The notes under the pieces: generated by a model | Seen by the model: only the letters and a program-made list of their open reading frames with translations | Told to the model about the DNA's origin: nothing | The model's database searches: none | Made by a program: the position numbers and the translations under genes | Assembly (NCBI GenBank): GCA_947501805.1 | Contig: CANMXJ010000003.1 | Span: 248,001-312,000 of the forward strand | Direction: 5' to 3' | Origin: an uncultured Sulfitobacter sp. | GTDB lineage: Bacteria > Pseudomonadota > Alphaproteobacteria > Rhodobacterales > Rhodobacteraceae | Length of the DNA stretch: 64,000 nucleotides | Shown here: piece by piece, positions 25,132 to 33,303 of the stretch | How positions within the stretch are numbered: the first letter of the stretch is position 1 | Layout of the letters: each line of letters begins with the position of its first letter

Positions 25132-26370
25132 ATGAAAGAGCAGACCGAAACCGACGGCCGGTATGCGTGGTTCAGGCTGGTTGTGACGCTGCTGGTGGCC
25201 GTAATCGCTAACGCGGGCATGTGGGCGATTGTCGTAATCATGCCCGCCGTCGAGGCGGAGTTCGATCTCAGTCGTGCCGAGGCTTCGCTGCCCTATACCC
25301 TCAACATGATCGGTTTCGCGCTGGGCAACTTTGGAATCGGGCGCGCATTGGATCGTTTTGGCGTCACCCTGTCGCTGATTCTGGCGGCTCTCGGCATCGT
25401 TGGAGGGTTGATCTTCGCGGTTCTATCAACGTCTGCTCTAATGTTGTCTTTTTCGCAATTGATTATCGGTTTCGCCTCGGCTGTAGGATTTGGTCCGTTG
25501 ATCGCGGACATTTCTCATTGGTTCATCCGTCGTCGCGGCATTGCTGTGGCCTTGGTTGCAAGCGGTAACTATCTGTCAGGTGCGATCTGGCCGATGGTGC
25601 TGGCAGGTGTATTGGCGAATGATGGTTGGCGGGCGGTCTATACAGTGATGGCCGTCGTTACGTTTGCCGGGATGATTCCACTTGCTTTCCTTTTGCGCCG
25701 TGAAACCTCCGAGACCACTCGGGATGCTGCCCATCTCGCCTCGACCCTAAATGCGCAATCAGCCGGGCTTCCGCCACGCACGCTTGCATATCTGTTGGCC
25801 TTTGCGGGGATTGCCTGTTGCGTCGCCATGTCGATGCCGCAGGTTCATATCGTGTCATTGTGTGTCGACTTGGGTTTTGGTCCCGCCGTCGGTGCCGAGA
25901 TGCTCTCGCTTATGTTGCTGGGCGGCGTGGGATCGCGCATTGTTTCGGGCCTGCTTGCTGATCATCTGGGCGGCGTGCGTACATTGCTGATCGGTTCCAC
26001 CCTTCAATGTCTTGCGCTGTTCCTGTATCTGCCTGCTGGCGGTCTGGTGTCACTCTATGTTGTCAGCCTTGTCTTTGGCCTTTCCCAAGGCGGCATCGTA
26101 CCCAGTTATGCCATTATCGTACGCGAATATATGCCCGCCCGCGAAGCGGGGGCACGAGTCGGCTCTGTTATCATGGCGACAATTCTTGGCATGGCGCTGG
26201 GTGGTTGGGTGTCGGGCCAGATCTATGACGTGACCGGTTCTTATGAATGGGCATTTATCAACGGCATCATTTGGAACGGCGTTAACATCGCGATCATGCT
26301 GTGGTTGCTGCTGCGCAGCAAACCACGTGCGCCACTCACCCCTTCAGGGCGCGTGCCTCGGCCAACCTGA
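25132..26370 (+). CDS. MFS transporter, substrate unknown
   Basis: This 412-residue protein has twelve predicted membrane helices and an MFS loop between helices 2 and 3 (FGIGRALDRFGVTLSLILAA), with the second-half equivalent VSGLLADHLGGVRTLLIGST. Transport direction and substrate cannot be read from the sequence. It is divergent from motB and marks the end of the flagellar cluster. Its 3' end overlaps the convergent trhO gene by 35 bases. GGAAAGGGG precedes the ATG. Confidence 0.8.
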   Translation: MKEQTETDGRYAWFRLVVTLLVAVIANAGMWAIVVIMPAVEAEFDLSRAEASLPYTLNMIGFALGNFGIGRALDRFGVTLSLILAALGIVGGLIFAVLSTSALMLSFSQLIIGFASAVGFGPLIADISHWFIRRRGIAVALVASGNYLSGAIWPMVLAGVLANDGWRAVYTVMAVVTFAGMIPLAFLLRRETSETTRDAAHLASTLNAQSAGLPPRTLAYLLAFAGIACCVAMSMPQVHIVSLCVDLGFGPAVGAEMLSLMLLGGVGSRIVSGLLADHLGGVRTLLIGSTLQCLALFLYLPAGGLVSLYVVSLVFGLSQGGIVPSYAIIVREYMPAREAGARVGSVIMATILGMALGGWVSGQIYDVTGSYEWAFINGIIWNGVNIAIMLWLLLRSKPRAPLTPSGRVPRPT

Positions 26371-27229
26371 TCTGCTTTTGACGCTCGCGAAAACGGTCTT
26401 TGTCCCAGTCGGTCGTCTGATCGTAGCAGTTGTGGCAACTTACACCCTGTTCGTACTCGGGCCGCTTCATGTCTTCCGGCAGGATCGGCTGGCGGCACCC
26501 GTGACACAGGACATGTGGCCCCTCAACCAATCCGTGTCCGACGCTGACCCGTGCATCAAAAACAAAGCAATCACCTTCCCAGGTGCTTTCGTCCTTTGGC
26601 ACTTCCTCAAGATACTTGAGGATGCCCCCTTTCAGATGAAACACATCCTCAACCCCTTGGCCCAACAGATAATTCGTCGATTTCTCACAACGAATACCGC
26701 CCGTGCAAAACATCGCGACCCTTTTGTTATGAAAGCGGTCCTTGTTCTGTTCCCACCAATCGGGGAATTCGCCAAAGCTCTTGGTTTTCGGGTCAACCGC
26801 GCCCTCGAAGGTGCCGATCGCAACCTCGTAATCGTTACGTGTATCGATCACCACAACATCAGGGCTCTGGATCAGTTCGTTCCATTCAGACGGATCCACG
26901 TAATTTCCGACTTTGCTTGCCGGATCCACATCCGGTTGCCCCATCGTTACAATCTCGCGCTTGATCCGCACCTTCATGCGCGGGAAGGGTGGCGTTTCGG
27001 ACTGCGCTTCTTTCCATTCCAACCCGTCACATCCCGGTAAGCTGCGCAAATGCGCAATCACTGCATCAATGCCAGCGCGTGGTCCTGAAATGGTCCCGTT
27101 CACACCTTCGCCCGCCAGTAACAGCGTGCCTTTGACGTTTTGCGCGAGGCACAAATCAAGCAACACAGGTTTCAGCGCGGCAGGGTCATCAAAGCGGGTA
27201 AAGTGATATAAAGCGGCAATAGTGTACAT
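26336..27229 (-). CDS. trhO: tRNA uridine-34 hydroxylase TrhO (rhodanese family)
   Basis: The 297-residue product has an N-terminal domain (MYTIAALYHFTRFDDP; TLLLAGEGVNGTISGPRAGI), a rhodanese domain with the catalytic loop CTGGIRCEKS (Cys175 first) and two C-terminal CxxC pairs (CHGC, CHNC). TrhO (YceA) uses oxygen to form 5-hydroxyuridine at the wobble position of some tRNAs. The ATG at 27229 matches the family start. A longer open frame extends upstream across pncA and is not supported. It is divergent from pncA. Confidence 0.9.
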   Translation of the reverse strand: MYTIAALYHFTRFDDPAALKPVLLDLCLAQNVKGTLLLAGEGVNGTISGPRAGIDAVIAHLRSLPGCDGLEWKEAQSETPPFPRMKVRIKREIVTMGQPDVDPASKVGNYVDPSEWNELIQSPDVVVIDTRNDYEVAIGTFEGAVDPKTKSFGEFPDWWEQNKDRFHNKRVAMFCTGGIRCEKSTNYLLGQGVEDVFHLKGGILKYLEEVPKDESTWEGDCFVFDARVSVGHGLVEGPHVLCHGCRQPILPEDMKRPEYEQGVSCHNCYDQTTDWDKDRFRERQKQIRLAEARALKG

Positions 27230-27316
27230 GGGCGCTGAAATAGGCCCAGTGGGGTCTGTTGTGCAAGGGGGCGCTGGGCTAAAATGAACGAAAACCTCCG
27301 GTTCAAAGGAAACGCC

Positions 27317-27910
27317 ATGCAAGCCTTCATCGTGATCGACGTCCAGAACGACTTTTGCCCACATGGTGCACTGGCTGTCCCTGAAGGCGATCAAATCGTC
27401 GAAGGTATCAACGCACTTATGAATAATTTTGATTCTGTGATCCTGACGCAAGACTGGCATCCGGCGGGACATTCCTCCTTTGCGTCCTCTCATGAAGGCA
27501 AATCCGCCTATGATGTGATCGACATGCCCTATGGACCCCAAGTCCTGTGGCCCGATCATTGTATTCAGGGCAGCATGGGGGCCAAATTCCACACCGAGCT
27601 GCATCAGGACCGTGCGGATTTGATCATCCGCAAGGGTATGAACCCCGCGATCGACAGCTACTCGGCGTTTTTCGAAAACGACCATAAAACGCCAACAGGT
27701 TTGGAAGGTTATTTAAATACCCGTGGTATTACCCACCTCACCATGGTCGGCCTCGCGCTGGATTTCTGCGTGAATTATTCCGCAGTGGATGCGGCGAAAC
27801 TGGGTTTCGATGTCACTGTCCGCGGTGACCTGTGTCGTGCGATTGATTTGAACGGATCACTTGATGTGGCGATCGAGGGGATGAAGGGGGCAGGGGTGAC
27901 GTTAACCTAA
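27317..27910 (+). CDS. pncA: Nicotinamidase PncA
   Basis: The 197-residue isochorismatase-fold protein carries the catalytic triad Asp8 (FIVIDVQNDF), Lys106 (LIIRKGMNP) and Cys151 (GLALDFCVNYSA). It also has a metal-binding segment QDWHPAGHSSF (Asp46, His48, His52). It converts nicotinamide to nicotinate, which PncB (28759-30051) then uses for NAD salvage. ATG at 27317 has AAAGGA upstream and was preferred over 27284. It ends three bases before the convergent NYN-domain gene. Confidence 0.94.
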   Translation: MQAFIVIDVQNDFCPHGALAVPEGDQIVEGINALMNNFDSVILTQDWHPAGHSSFASSHEGKSAYDVIDMPYGPQVLWPDHCIQGSMGAKFHTELHQDRADLIIRKGMNPAIDSYSAFFENDHKTPTGLEGYLNTRGITHLTMVGLALDFCVNYSAVDAAKLGFDVTVRGDLCRAIDLNGSLDVAIEGMKGAGVTLT

Positions 27911-27913
27911 CGG

Positions 27914-28639
27914 TTACAACCCGTGCAAAATGGGCTTGCCATTCGCAACCACGCCCTTGATCAATTTGAGCCCTTTGACCTGCGCCGCGCGGTCTCCAAA
28001 CCGGTCATTGGACACAACAGGCAGATTGTTTTCCTTCGCGTAGCTCAGAATAAAGGCGTCCGCGTCTGTTTGCGCGGGGCAGACTCTTACGCGGTTCTGC
28101 TTTAACCCGAGCGCCATTGCGAATCCTTTTGCATTCAGTGACCTGTCACCCAGATGGTGCCGTGCAGATGCGTCGAAAAAAACAAAAGGAAGCAAGTTTT
28201 TCGAACGCAATTTATCCACCACATGGCGCAAGGTGCGCAAATCAGGTTCTCCGTCCCAATACATTACATTGGTGCCGTCAATAACGACCTCGCGTTGCTG
28301 CGGCGCACGTGGTTTAGCCTTTGCGGGGGTGCGTTTTCTTCGTTTGCTTACCTTTTTTGGATGGTTCTGACCCTTCGGACGAGAGTTTTGGGAGGGTACT
28401 ACTTGCTGCGGCGTGAGAAAAGCGGCCAGCAAGGCTGCTGCGCCTACGCCGCCAACAATGCCCCAGGTAATCGTATTTTCAGGAACGAACGGAAAGCTGC
28501 GCGAACAGTAGAATACCAATCCCGCCGTCACCAGTACGGTTACCCAGAACAACCGCGACAAACATGTCACGTACCCGATAAAAGCCAAAGCCAAGACAAT
28601 ATACGTCAGGATTTCTGTAACAGTCACGGCCCACTCCAT
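27914..28639 (-). CDS. Membrane-anchored NYN/PIN-type RNase-like protein
   Basis: The 241-residue product has two to three N-terminal membrane helices, a basic linker (SKRRKRTPAKAKPRAP) and a C-terminal NYN (Zc3h12a-like) domain. The acidic residues of the fold are visible in VVIDGTNVMYWDGEPD, TDADAFILSYAKENN and PVVSNDRFGDRA. Members of this fold cut single-stranded RNA. A membrane-tethered RNA-processing role is inferred. It lies between pncA (convergent) and pncB (divergent), which may only be chance. Confidence 0.72.
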   Translation of the reverse strand: MEWAVTVTEILTYIVLALAFIGYVTCLSRLFWVTVLVTAGLVFYCSRSFPFVPENTITWGIVGGVGAAALLAAFLTPQQVVPSQNSRPKGQNHPKKVSKRRKRTPAKAKPRAPQQREVVIDGTNVMYWDGEPDLRTLRHVVDKLRSKNLLPFVFFDASARHHLGDRSLNAKGFAMALGLKQNRVRVCPAQTDADAFILSYAKENNLPVVSNDRFGDRAAQVKGLKLIKGVVANGKPILHGL

Positions 28640-28723
28640 TCCGGTTCCATTTGAAGCTTAAAGTCAGATTTGGGCAAGCTTATGGCAATTGACAGAATCG
28701 CCCTTGCCCCTGCCACTCCCCTT

Positions 28724-28750
28724 TTGCACAAAGGCATGATTGCACAAAGG
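28724..28750. repeat. Tandem TTGCACAAAGG repeat before pncB
   Basis: Two copies of the 11-base word TTGCACAAAGG start at 28724 and 28740, sixteen bases apart. The second ends in the pncB ribosome-binding site. The octamer's reverse complement TTGTGCAA also occurs at 27259-27266 upstream of pncA. This may be an operator for NAD salvage control, or a duplicated ribosome-binding region. Confidence 0.35.
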
Positions 28751-28758
28751 AACGCCTC

Positions 28759-30051
28759 ATGGTCGATATCGCCTCCCGCGCCTGGAACCACAAATGGAAG
28801 ATCGACCCGATTGTGCGGTCCCTGATTGATACCGACTTTTATAAATTGCTCATGTGTCAGTCGATCTTTCGCAACAAACCGGACACGCAGGTTACGTTCA
28901 GCCTGATCAACCGCTCCAAGCATATCCCGCTGGCGGATTTGATCGATGAGGGCGAATTGCGCGAGCAGCTTGACCACGTCCGCTCGCTGTCGCTCAGCCG
29001 CGGCGAATCCACGTGGTTGCGTGGCAATACGTTCTACGGCAAGCGCCAGATGTTCCGCCCTGATTTTATGGAATGGTTCGAAGGCCTGCGCCTGCCGCCC
29101 TATCACCTGGAGCGTGTCGGCGATCAATACGAACTGACGTTCGAGGGCAAATGGCATGAAGTCATGCTGTGGGAAATCCCCGCACTTGCGATCCTGATGG
29201 AGCTGCGGGGCAGGGCAGTTCTGAACACTATGGGCAAGTTTGAACTGCAAGTCCTCTATGCGCGCGCCATGACCCGTGTCTGGGAAAAGATCGAAACCCT
29301 GCGCGAAATCCCCGACCTCTCGATAGCGGATTTTGGCACCCGCCGCCGTCATTCCTATCTGTGGCAGGACTGGTGCGTTCAAGCAATGAGCGAAGGGCTG
29401 GGCAATGCCTTTACTGGCACCTCCAACTGCAAGATTGCGATGAGCCGTGAAGTCGAAGCCATCGGCACCAACGCGCATGAACTTCCGATGGTCTATGCCG
29501 CTCTGGCCAAGACAGACGAGGCACTTTTCCAGGCCCCGTACGACGTTCTCCAAGACTGGCACGATGAACACGAAGGTAATTTGCGCATTATCTTGCCCGA
29601 TACTTACGGCACCAAAGGGTTCCTTGATAATGCGCCCGACTGGCTCGCAGGTTGGACCGGCATCCGCATCGACAGCGGTGATCCCGCAACGGCAGCGCAG
29701 ATCGCCCTCGACTGGTGGAAAGCCCGCGGTGAAGACCCGCGCGACAAACGGGTAATTTTTAGTGATGGCTTGGATGTGGATAAGATCAAGACGTTGCAAG
29801 AACAGTTCGCCGACAAGGTGAACGTGTCTTTTGGCTGGGGAACGCTCCTTACCAACGACTTCCGCAATCTGGTCCCAAATGACGCTCTGGCACCCTTTTC
29901 ACTGGTGTGCAAAGCGGTTGAAGCAAATGGTAGACCTACGGTGAAACTTTCCGACAATCCAAACAAAGCGATGGGACCAGAGACCGAAATCGCCCGCTAC
30001 AAACGCGTTTTCGGTGTAGGTGATCAGATTGCGGAAGAGGTGGTTGTCTAA
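28759..30051 (+). CDS. pncB: Nicotinate phosphoribosyltransferase PncB
   Basis: The 430-residue protein has PncB family features: VRSLIDTDFYKLLMCQSIFR near the start, SIADFGTRRRHSYLWQDW, FTGTSNCKIAMSREVEAIGT with NAHELPM, and WTGIRIDSGDPATAAQIALD. It joins nicotinate and phosphoribosyl diphosphate with ATP to give nicotinate mononucleotide, the step after PncA in the Preiss-Handler route. It ends with a four-base convergent overlap with the EamA-type gene. Confidence 0.96.
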   Translation: MVDIASRAWNHKWKIDPIVRSLIDTDFYKLLMCQSIFRNKPDTQVTFSLINRSKHIPLADLIDEGELREQLDHVRSLSLSRGESTWLRGNTFYGKRQMFRPDFMEWFEGLRLPPYHLERVGDQYELTFEGKWHEVMLWEIPALAILMELRGRAVLNTMGKFELQVLYARAMTRVWEKIETLREIPDLSIADFGTRRRHSYLWQDWCVQAMSEGLGNAFTGTSNCKIAMSREVEAIGTNAHELPMVYAALAKTDEALFQAPYDVLQDWHDEHEGNLRIILPDTYGTKGFLDNAPDWLAGWTGIRIDSGDPATAAQIALDWWKARGEDPRDKRVIFSDGLDVDKIKTLQEQFADKVNVSFGWGTLLTNDFRNLVPNDALAPFSLVCKAVEANGRPTVKLSDNPNKAMGPETEIARYKRVFGVGDQIAEEVVV

Positions 30052-30935
30052 ATTTGTCGCAACTTCCGCTCGCGCCAGATGATCATCAGCCCGCCCGCGA
30101 TGATCAATAAAGCCCCGGGAAACAGCTCTGACCACGGTGTTTCCCCGTAGAAGACCCAACCCAAAACAAACGCAATGGGGATGCCGAAATAGCTGAACGG
30201 GGCCAGATCACTCTGATCGGCCATGCGATAAGCTGTGATCATCAGCAGGACCGCCGAACCACCAAATGCGCCCATACCCGCTATCCAGATCAGATCGCTG
30301 GTCTCGCGCAGCGGAGAAAATCCGCCCAAGACAGGCACCAGCAAAAAGGCCCCAACCGCTGCAACAATCGTTGAGTAAAGGTTGATCAGGGGCGTTGGCA
30401 CTTCTTCGTCCATCATGCGGGCTGTTACCCCAACAATAGCATAACAGAACGCAGCAAACAGCGGCAGCAAGGCGGCGTTTGAAAACGTATCGCGCCCTGG
30501 CCCAACCACGATGACAACGCCGACAAAACCGATCAGCACTGCGCCCCATCGCATCTTGCCAACTTTTTCGCCGAGCAATGGCACCGCCAAGGCCACGAGA
30601 AACAACGCATTGGAATAGGTAATGGTGGATGCCGTCGCAAAACTAAGCAACCCCAGCGACATGTAAAAGGACAGCTGCGCGCCTGTCAGGATCACGCCCC
30701 GCAGCAGCGCAAGCCGCCATTGCCGCACGCGCAAGATACGTCCCTTGCGGTGCCATTCGACAGAAGACCACAACACCAGACAACTCGGGATCAGCCCGAA
30801 TATGTTGCGATAGGCTGACAATTCGGCGGCGGTGTAATCCGGCGACAGATGTTTGATGATCAATCCCATTGCATCAAACAGGCATATTGCCAGCAGGGAA
30901 TAGAGAATCGCAAGAGTGGTGCGGTGAAACGGCAA
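30048..30935 (-). CDS. EamA/DMT-family permease
   Basis: This 295-residue protein has ten membrane helices in two EamA repeats. The first begins LLAICLFDAMGLIIKHLSPD with YTAAELSAYRN. The second ends YFGIPIAFVLGWVFYGETPW followed by SELFPGALLIIAGGLMII. Such drug/metabolite transporters export small molecules; the substrate is not evident. It is convergent with pncB and divergent from the cobalamin operon. The roughly 180 bases upstream of it lead into the riboswitch and should carry promoters in both directions. Confidence 0.82.
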   Translation of the reverse strand: MPFHRTTLAILYSLLAICLFDAMGLIIKHLSPDYTAAELSAYRNIFGLIPSCLVLWSSVEWHRKGRILRVRQWRLALLRGVILTGAQLSFYMSLGLLSFATASTITYSNALFLVALAVPLLGEKVGKMRWGAVLIGFVGVVIVVGPGRDTFSNAALLPLFAAFCYAIVGVTARMMDEEVPTPLINLYSTIVAAVGAFLLVPVLGGFSPLRETSDLIWIAGMGAFGGSAVLLMITAYRMADQSDLAPFSYFGIPIAFVLGWVFYGETPWSELFPGALLIIAGGLMIIWRERKLRQI

Positions 30936-31114
30936 GCGATGCTCCAGCTTTTCATAGGGATTCGCCCGCTTTCTAATGCAAGGCCCTGCAGTTATGCGTC
31001 AGGAATGGCACAAACACCAATATCAATGCGCTTCCGACCCTTCGAGCGTCGCAATTCAATCTTGCGTTTGCTGGGCCAAAATGCGACTTTCACCCTGCTT
31101 GGTGCCCCGATATG

Positions 31115-31290
31115 CGTTTCTGACGTGTGGGGCCTAACAGGGAATTCAGTTCGGGCATCCGTCCAAAGCTGAAGCCGCCCCCGCGACTGTAAGCGGTGAG
31201 TCCGACCCGATATGCCACTTGTCATTTGACAGGGAAGGTGGGAAGGGCGCTGAACCGTGAGCCAGGAGACCTGCCAGGCGCTGGAAACTG
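31115..31290 (+). promoter_or_regulatory. Adenosylcobalamin riboswitch
   Basis: The region contains the hallmarks of a cobalamin riboswitch in order: a GGGGCCTAACAGGGAA stretch near 31129, the core GCCGCCCCCGCGACTGTAAG from 31174, and the B12 box GCCAGGAGACCTGCC at 31261-31275. It lies 38 bases or so upstream of cbtB. The aptamer family turns genes off when adenosylcobalamin is abundant. It is placed to control cobalt uptake (cbtB, cbtA) and probably the cob genes behind. The exact ends are approximate. Confidence 0.93.
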
Positions 31291-31327
31291 AACAATCCGT
31301 CGGGTGTGACGGTTAGGAGAACAAGAC

Positions 31328-31492
31328 ATGACAACAACGACACAGACACGCAGCAGCGTCCGCTTTGTACCAGCCCTTTTTGCGGCGGTTCTTGGCCTTG
31401 CAGTGATTTCCCTGACGGGTCACGTTCAGGCAGCAGCCCTGCACGATGCAGCACATGATGTGCGCCACGCAACAGGTTTTCCCTGCCACTAA
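31328..31492 (+). CDS. cbtB: Cobalt transporter subunit CbtB
   Basis: The 54-residue protein has one membrane helix (FVPALFAAVLGLAVISLTGH) and the C-terminal metal-binding motif HDAAHDVRHATGFPCH typical of CbtB. CbtB works with CbtA as a cobalt transport system found under B12 riboswitches. Its ATG follows TTAGGAGAAC, directly downstream of the riboswitch. The gene is followed by about 200 bases containing a terminator-like hairpin before cbtA. Confidence 0.92.
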   Translation: MTTTTQTRSSVRFVPALFAAVLGLAVISLTGHVQAAALHDAAHDVRHATGFPCH

Positions 31493-31608
31493 GCAGATTG
31501 GCCTGAGGCGTCATTTGGCTGGCGTCCGTACCCCGTCCAAGACGTCATTGATGTTCGACCTTGCGCGGCTGTGCGCCCTCTAACTTCCTTAATTGTGTTG
31601 TCGCGCTC

Positions 31609-31633
31609 CCGGACTTTTGTGGTCCGGTCTTTT
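31609..31633 (+). terminator. Terminator-like hairpin between cbtB and cbtA
   Basis: CCGGAC, a seven-base loop, GTCCGG, then TCTTTT form a six-base-pair hairpin with a T-rich tail. It could end part of the riboswitch-cbtB transcripts, so cbtA and the cob genes would depend on read-through or a second promoter in 31634-31698. Confidence 0.55.
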
Positions 31634-31698
31634 CGTTTGTCCATTGGGTCACGTTAGGCAGAAGGCCGCCGTGATCCAAGCAGAGGAGTTGAGTTCCT

Positions 31699-32397
31699 AT
31701 GTATTCCCGTTTTCTCGTTTCCGCCCTGTTTGCCGGTGCCGCTGCAGGCTTGATCGCAGGTATTCTCCAACTTATTTTTGTGCAGCCGGTCTTGCTGCAT
31801 GCCGAACTTTATGAAGGGGGCGACCTTGTCCACTTCGGCGCGGCCCCTGTCTCCGCCCATCCCGAGCTTCCCGGAATTGATGTCATGCGTGATGGTCTAA
31901 GTCTGATCTTCACCATGCTGACCTATACGGGCTACGCCTTGATCATGCTTGCCGCGATGGGCGTCGCCGAAGACCGTGGTGCACAGATTGATGGCCGCAC
32001 CGGCATTCTTTGGGGTGTTGCCGGCTTTGTCGCATTTCACCTCGCCCCCGGGTTCTCACTTGCACCCGAGGTTCCCGGTGTTGCGGCTGCGGATGTAACT
32101 GCACGTCAGATCTGGTGGTTCGCCACAGTTGGTGCTGCCGCAGTTGCATTGTGGTTGATCGCCTTTGGCAAAAACTGGATGGTCTGGGGTGTTGCGGCGA
32201 TCTTGCTTTTGGCACCGCACATACTTGGCGCGCCTGAGCCTGATACGTTCAGCGGGCCCGTACCCACCGAAATCGCCGCTCTGTTCGCTGCCCGCGCCTT
32301 TGGCATTGGTCTTGCCGCTTGGGTCTTGCTTGGCTGTTTCGCAGGATACTTCTGGCAGCGCGAAGGTGATCAGATTAATGCGACTGCACCAGTCTGA
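31699..32397 (+). CDS. cbtA: Cobalt transporter subunit CbtA
   Basis: This 232-residue protein has about six membrane helices and CbtA features: FAGAAAGLIAGILQLIFVQP with the following LLHAELYE, GVAGFVAFHLAPGFSLAPEV with PG, and the terminal FAARAFGIGLAAWVLLG. CbtA and CbtB are predicted cobalt importers. It lies downstream of cbtB and the cobalamin riboswitch and upstream of a His-rich exported protein, DUF1636 and cobW, all plausibly in cobalt handling. Confidence 0.9.
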   Translation: MYSRFLVSALFAGAAAGLIAGILQLIFVQPVLLHAELYEGGDLVHFGAAPVSAHPELPGIDVMRDGLSLIFTMLTYTGYALIMLAAMGVAEDRGAQIDGRTGILWGVAGFVAFHLAPGFSLAPEVPGVAAADVTARQIWWFATVGAAAVALWLIAFGKNWMVWGVAAILLLAPHILGAPEPDTFSGPVPTEIAALFAARAFGIGLAAWVLLGCFAGYFWQREGDQINATAPV

Positions 32398-32408
32398 TGG
32401 AGGGCAAC

Positions 32409-32918
32409 ATGAATCGGGGGCTATCTCTTTTTGCAATCGGACTGATTTTTGGCGGTGGTCTTGGATTCACCGTTGCGGCTGCTGGAAACAGCACGCTGAG
32501 CGGGCATGATCACAGTGATGAGACACAGCATGGTGAAGGCATGGACCACAGCACTATGGATCACTCCAATCATGCAATGATGCATGATACTCCCTTCGAA
32601 GTGGCTGCTGAAGACGCTCCCGAAGTGTCGATTATGGTGATGCCGGACCCGATGGCAGGCTACAACCTGCATGTGATGACCAAGAACTTCATCTTCTCGC
32701 CGCAGAACGCCAGCGGTAAGAATGTGGGGGGCGAAGGCCACGCGCACGTCTATGTCAACGGCGAAAAATTGGGTCGGCTCTATGGGGCATGGTATCATCT
32801 TGATGCCCTGCCCAATGGCGAGGTCGAGGTCAAAGTCACCCTGAATACTAACGATCACAGCCCGTTGTCCGTAGATGGCACGCTCATCTCGGCCAGCCAA
32901 ATCCTGACCGTGAAATGA
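32409..32918 (+). CDS. His-rich exported protein of the cobalt operon
   Basis: The 169-residue product has an N-terminal signal or anchor (GLSLFAIGLIFGGGLGFTVA), then a His/Met-rich segment (GHDHSDETQHGEGMDHSTMD, then HSNHAMMHD) and a C-terminal beta-type domain with HVMTKNFIFSPQNA and GEGHAHVYVNGEKLGRLYG. The His-rich stretch suggests metal binding outside the cytoplasm, perhaps presenting cobalt to CbtAB. That is inference. ATG at 32409 was chosen because GGAGGG precedes it. It lies between cbtA and the DUF1636 gene. Confidence 0.6.
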   Translation: MNRGLSLFAIGLIFGGGLGFTVAAAGNSTLSGHDHSDETQHGEGMDHSTMDHSNHAMMHDTPFEVAAEDAPEVSIMVMPDPMAGYNLHVMTKNFIFSPQNASGKNVGGEGHAHVYVNGEKLGRLYGAWYHLDALPNGEVEVKVTLNTNDHSPLSVDGTLISASQILTVK

Positions 32919-32928
32919 GGCGCATCTG

Positions 32929-33303
32929 ATGACCGCAACACTCTACGTCTGCACTACCTGCCGTGCGGGCGAAATCCTTGAAGATGACGCCCCGCGCCCC
33001 GGTTCCATGCTGCATGATGCGTTGACCGCAGTGGGTGCGCCCGAAGGGGTCGAAATCGTTGGCATCAAATGCCTGTCTGCCTGCAAACAAGGGGCGGCTG
33101 TGGCCCTCTCCGAACCGGGCAAATGGACCTACGTTTACGGTCGCCTGACCAACGAAGACGCCCCTGACATCCTCGCTGGTGCTGCCGCCTATGCTGCAAC
33201 CTCGGATGGCCTCGTCCCATGGCGCGAGCGCCCGGTTGTGTTCCGCAAGCAAATCCTTGCCCGCGTTCCCCCTTTTAATTTGCCCGTGGAGGCACTGACA
33301 TGA
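32929..33303 (+). CDS. DUF1636 cysteine protein next to cobW
   Basis: The 124-residue protein has four Cys in a ferredoxin/thioredoxin-like spacing: Cys8 and Cys11 (YVCTTCRAG) and Cys48 and Cys52 (IKCLSACKQG). This family (DUF1636) is found beside cobalamin genes and is thought to bind metal or an iron-sulfur cluster, but its function is not established. A second copy lies at 45898-46200. Its stop overlaps the cobW start by four bases. Confidence 0.8.
   Translation: MTATLYVCTTCRAGEILEDDAPRPGSMLHDALTAVGAPEGVEIVGIKCLSACKQGAAVALSEPGKWTYVYGRLTNEDAPDILAGAAAYAATSDGLVPWRERPVVFRKQILARVPPFNLPVEALT

Noticed and set aside
27230-27685. Upstream extension of trhO by 152 codons
   Set aside because: It would run antisense through pncA; the family start MYTIAALYHF at 27229 is clear.
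28624-29799. 391-codon open frame on the minus strand
   Set aside because: It lies antisense to pncB, has low-complexity residue choice typical of a shadow frame, and pncB is certain.
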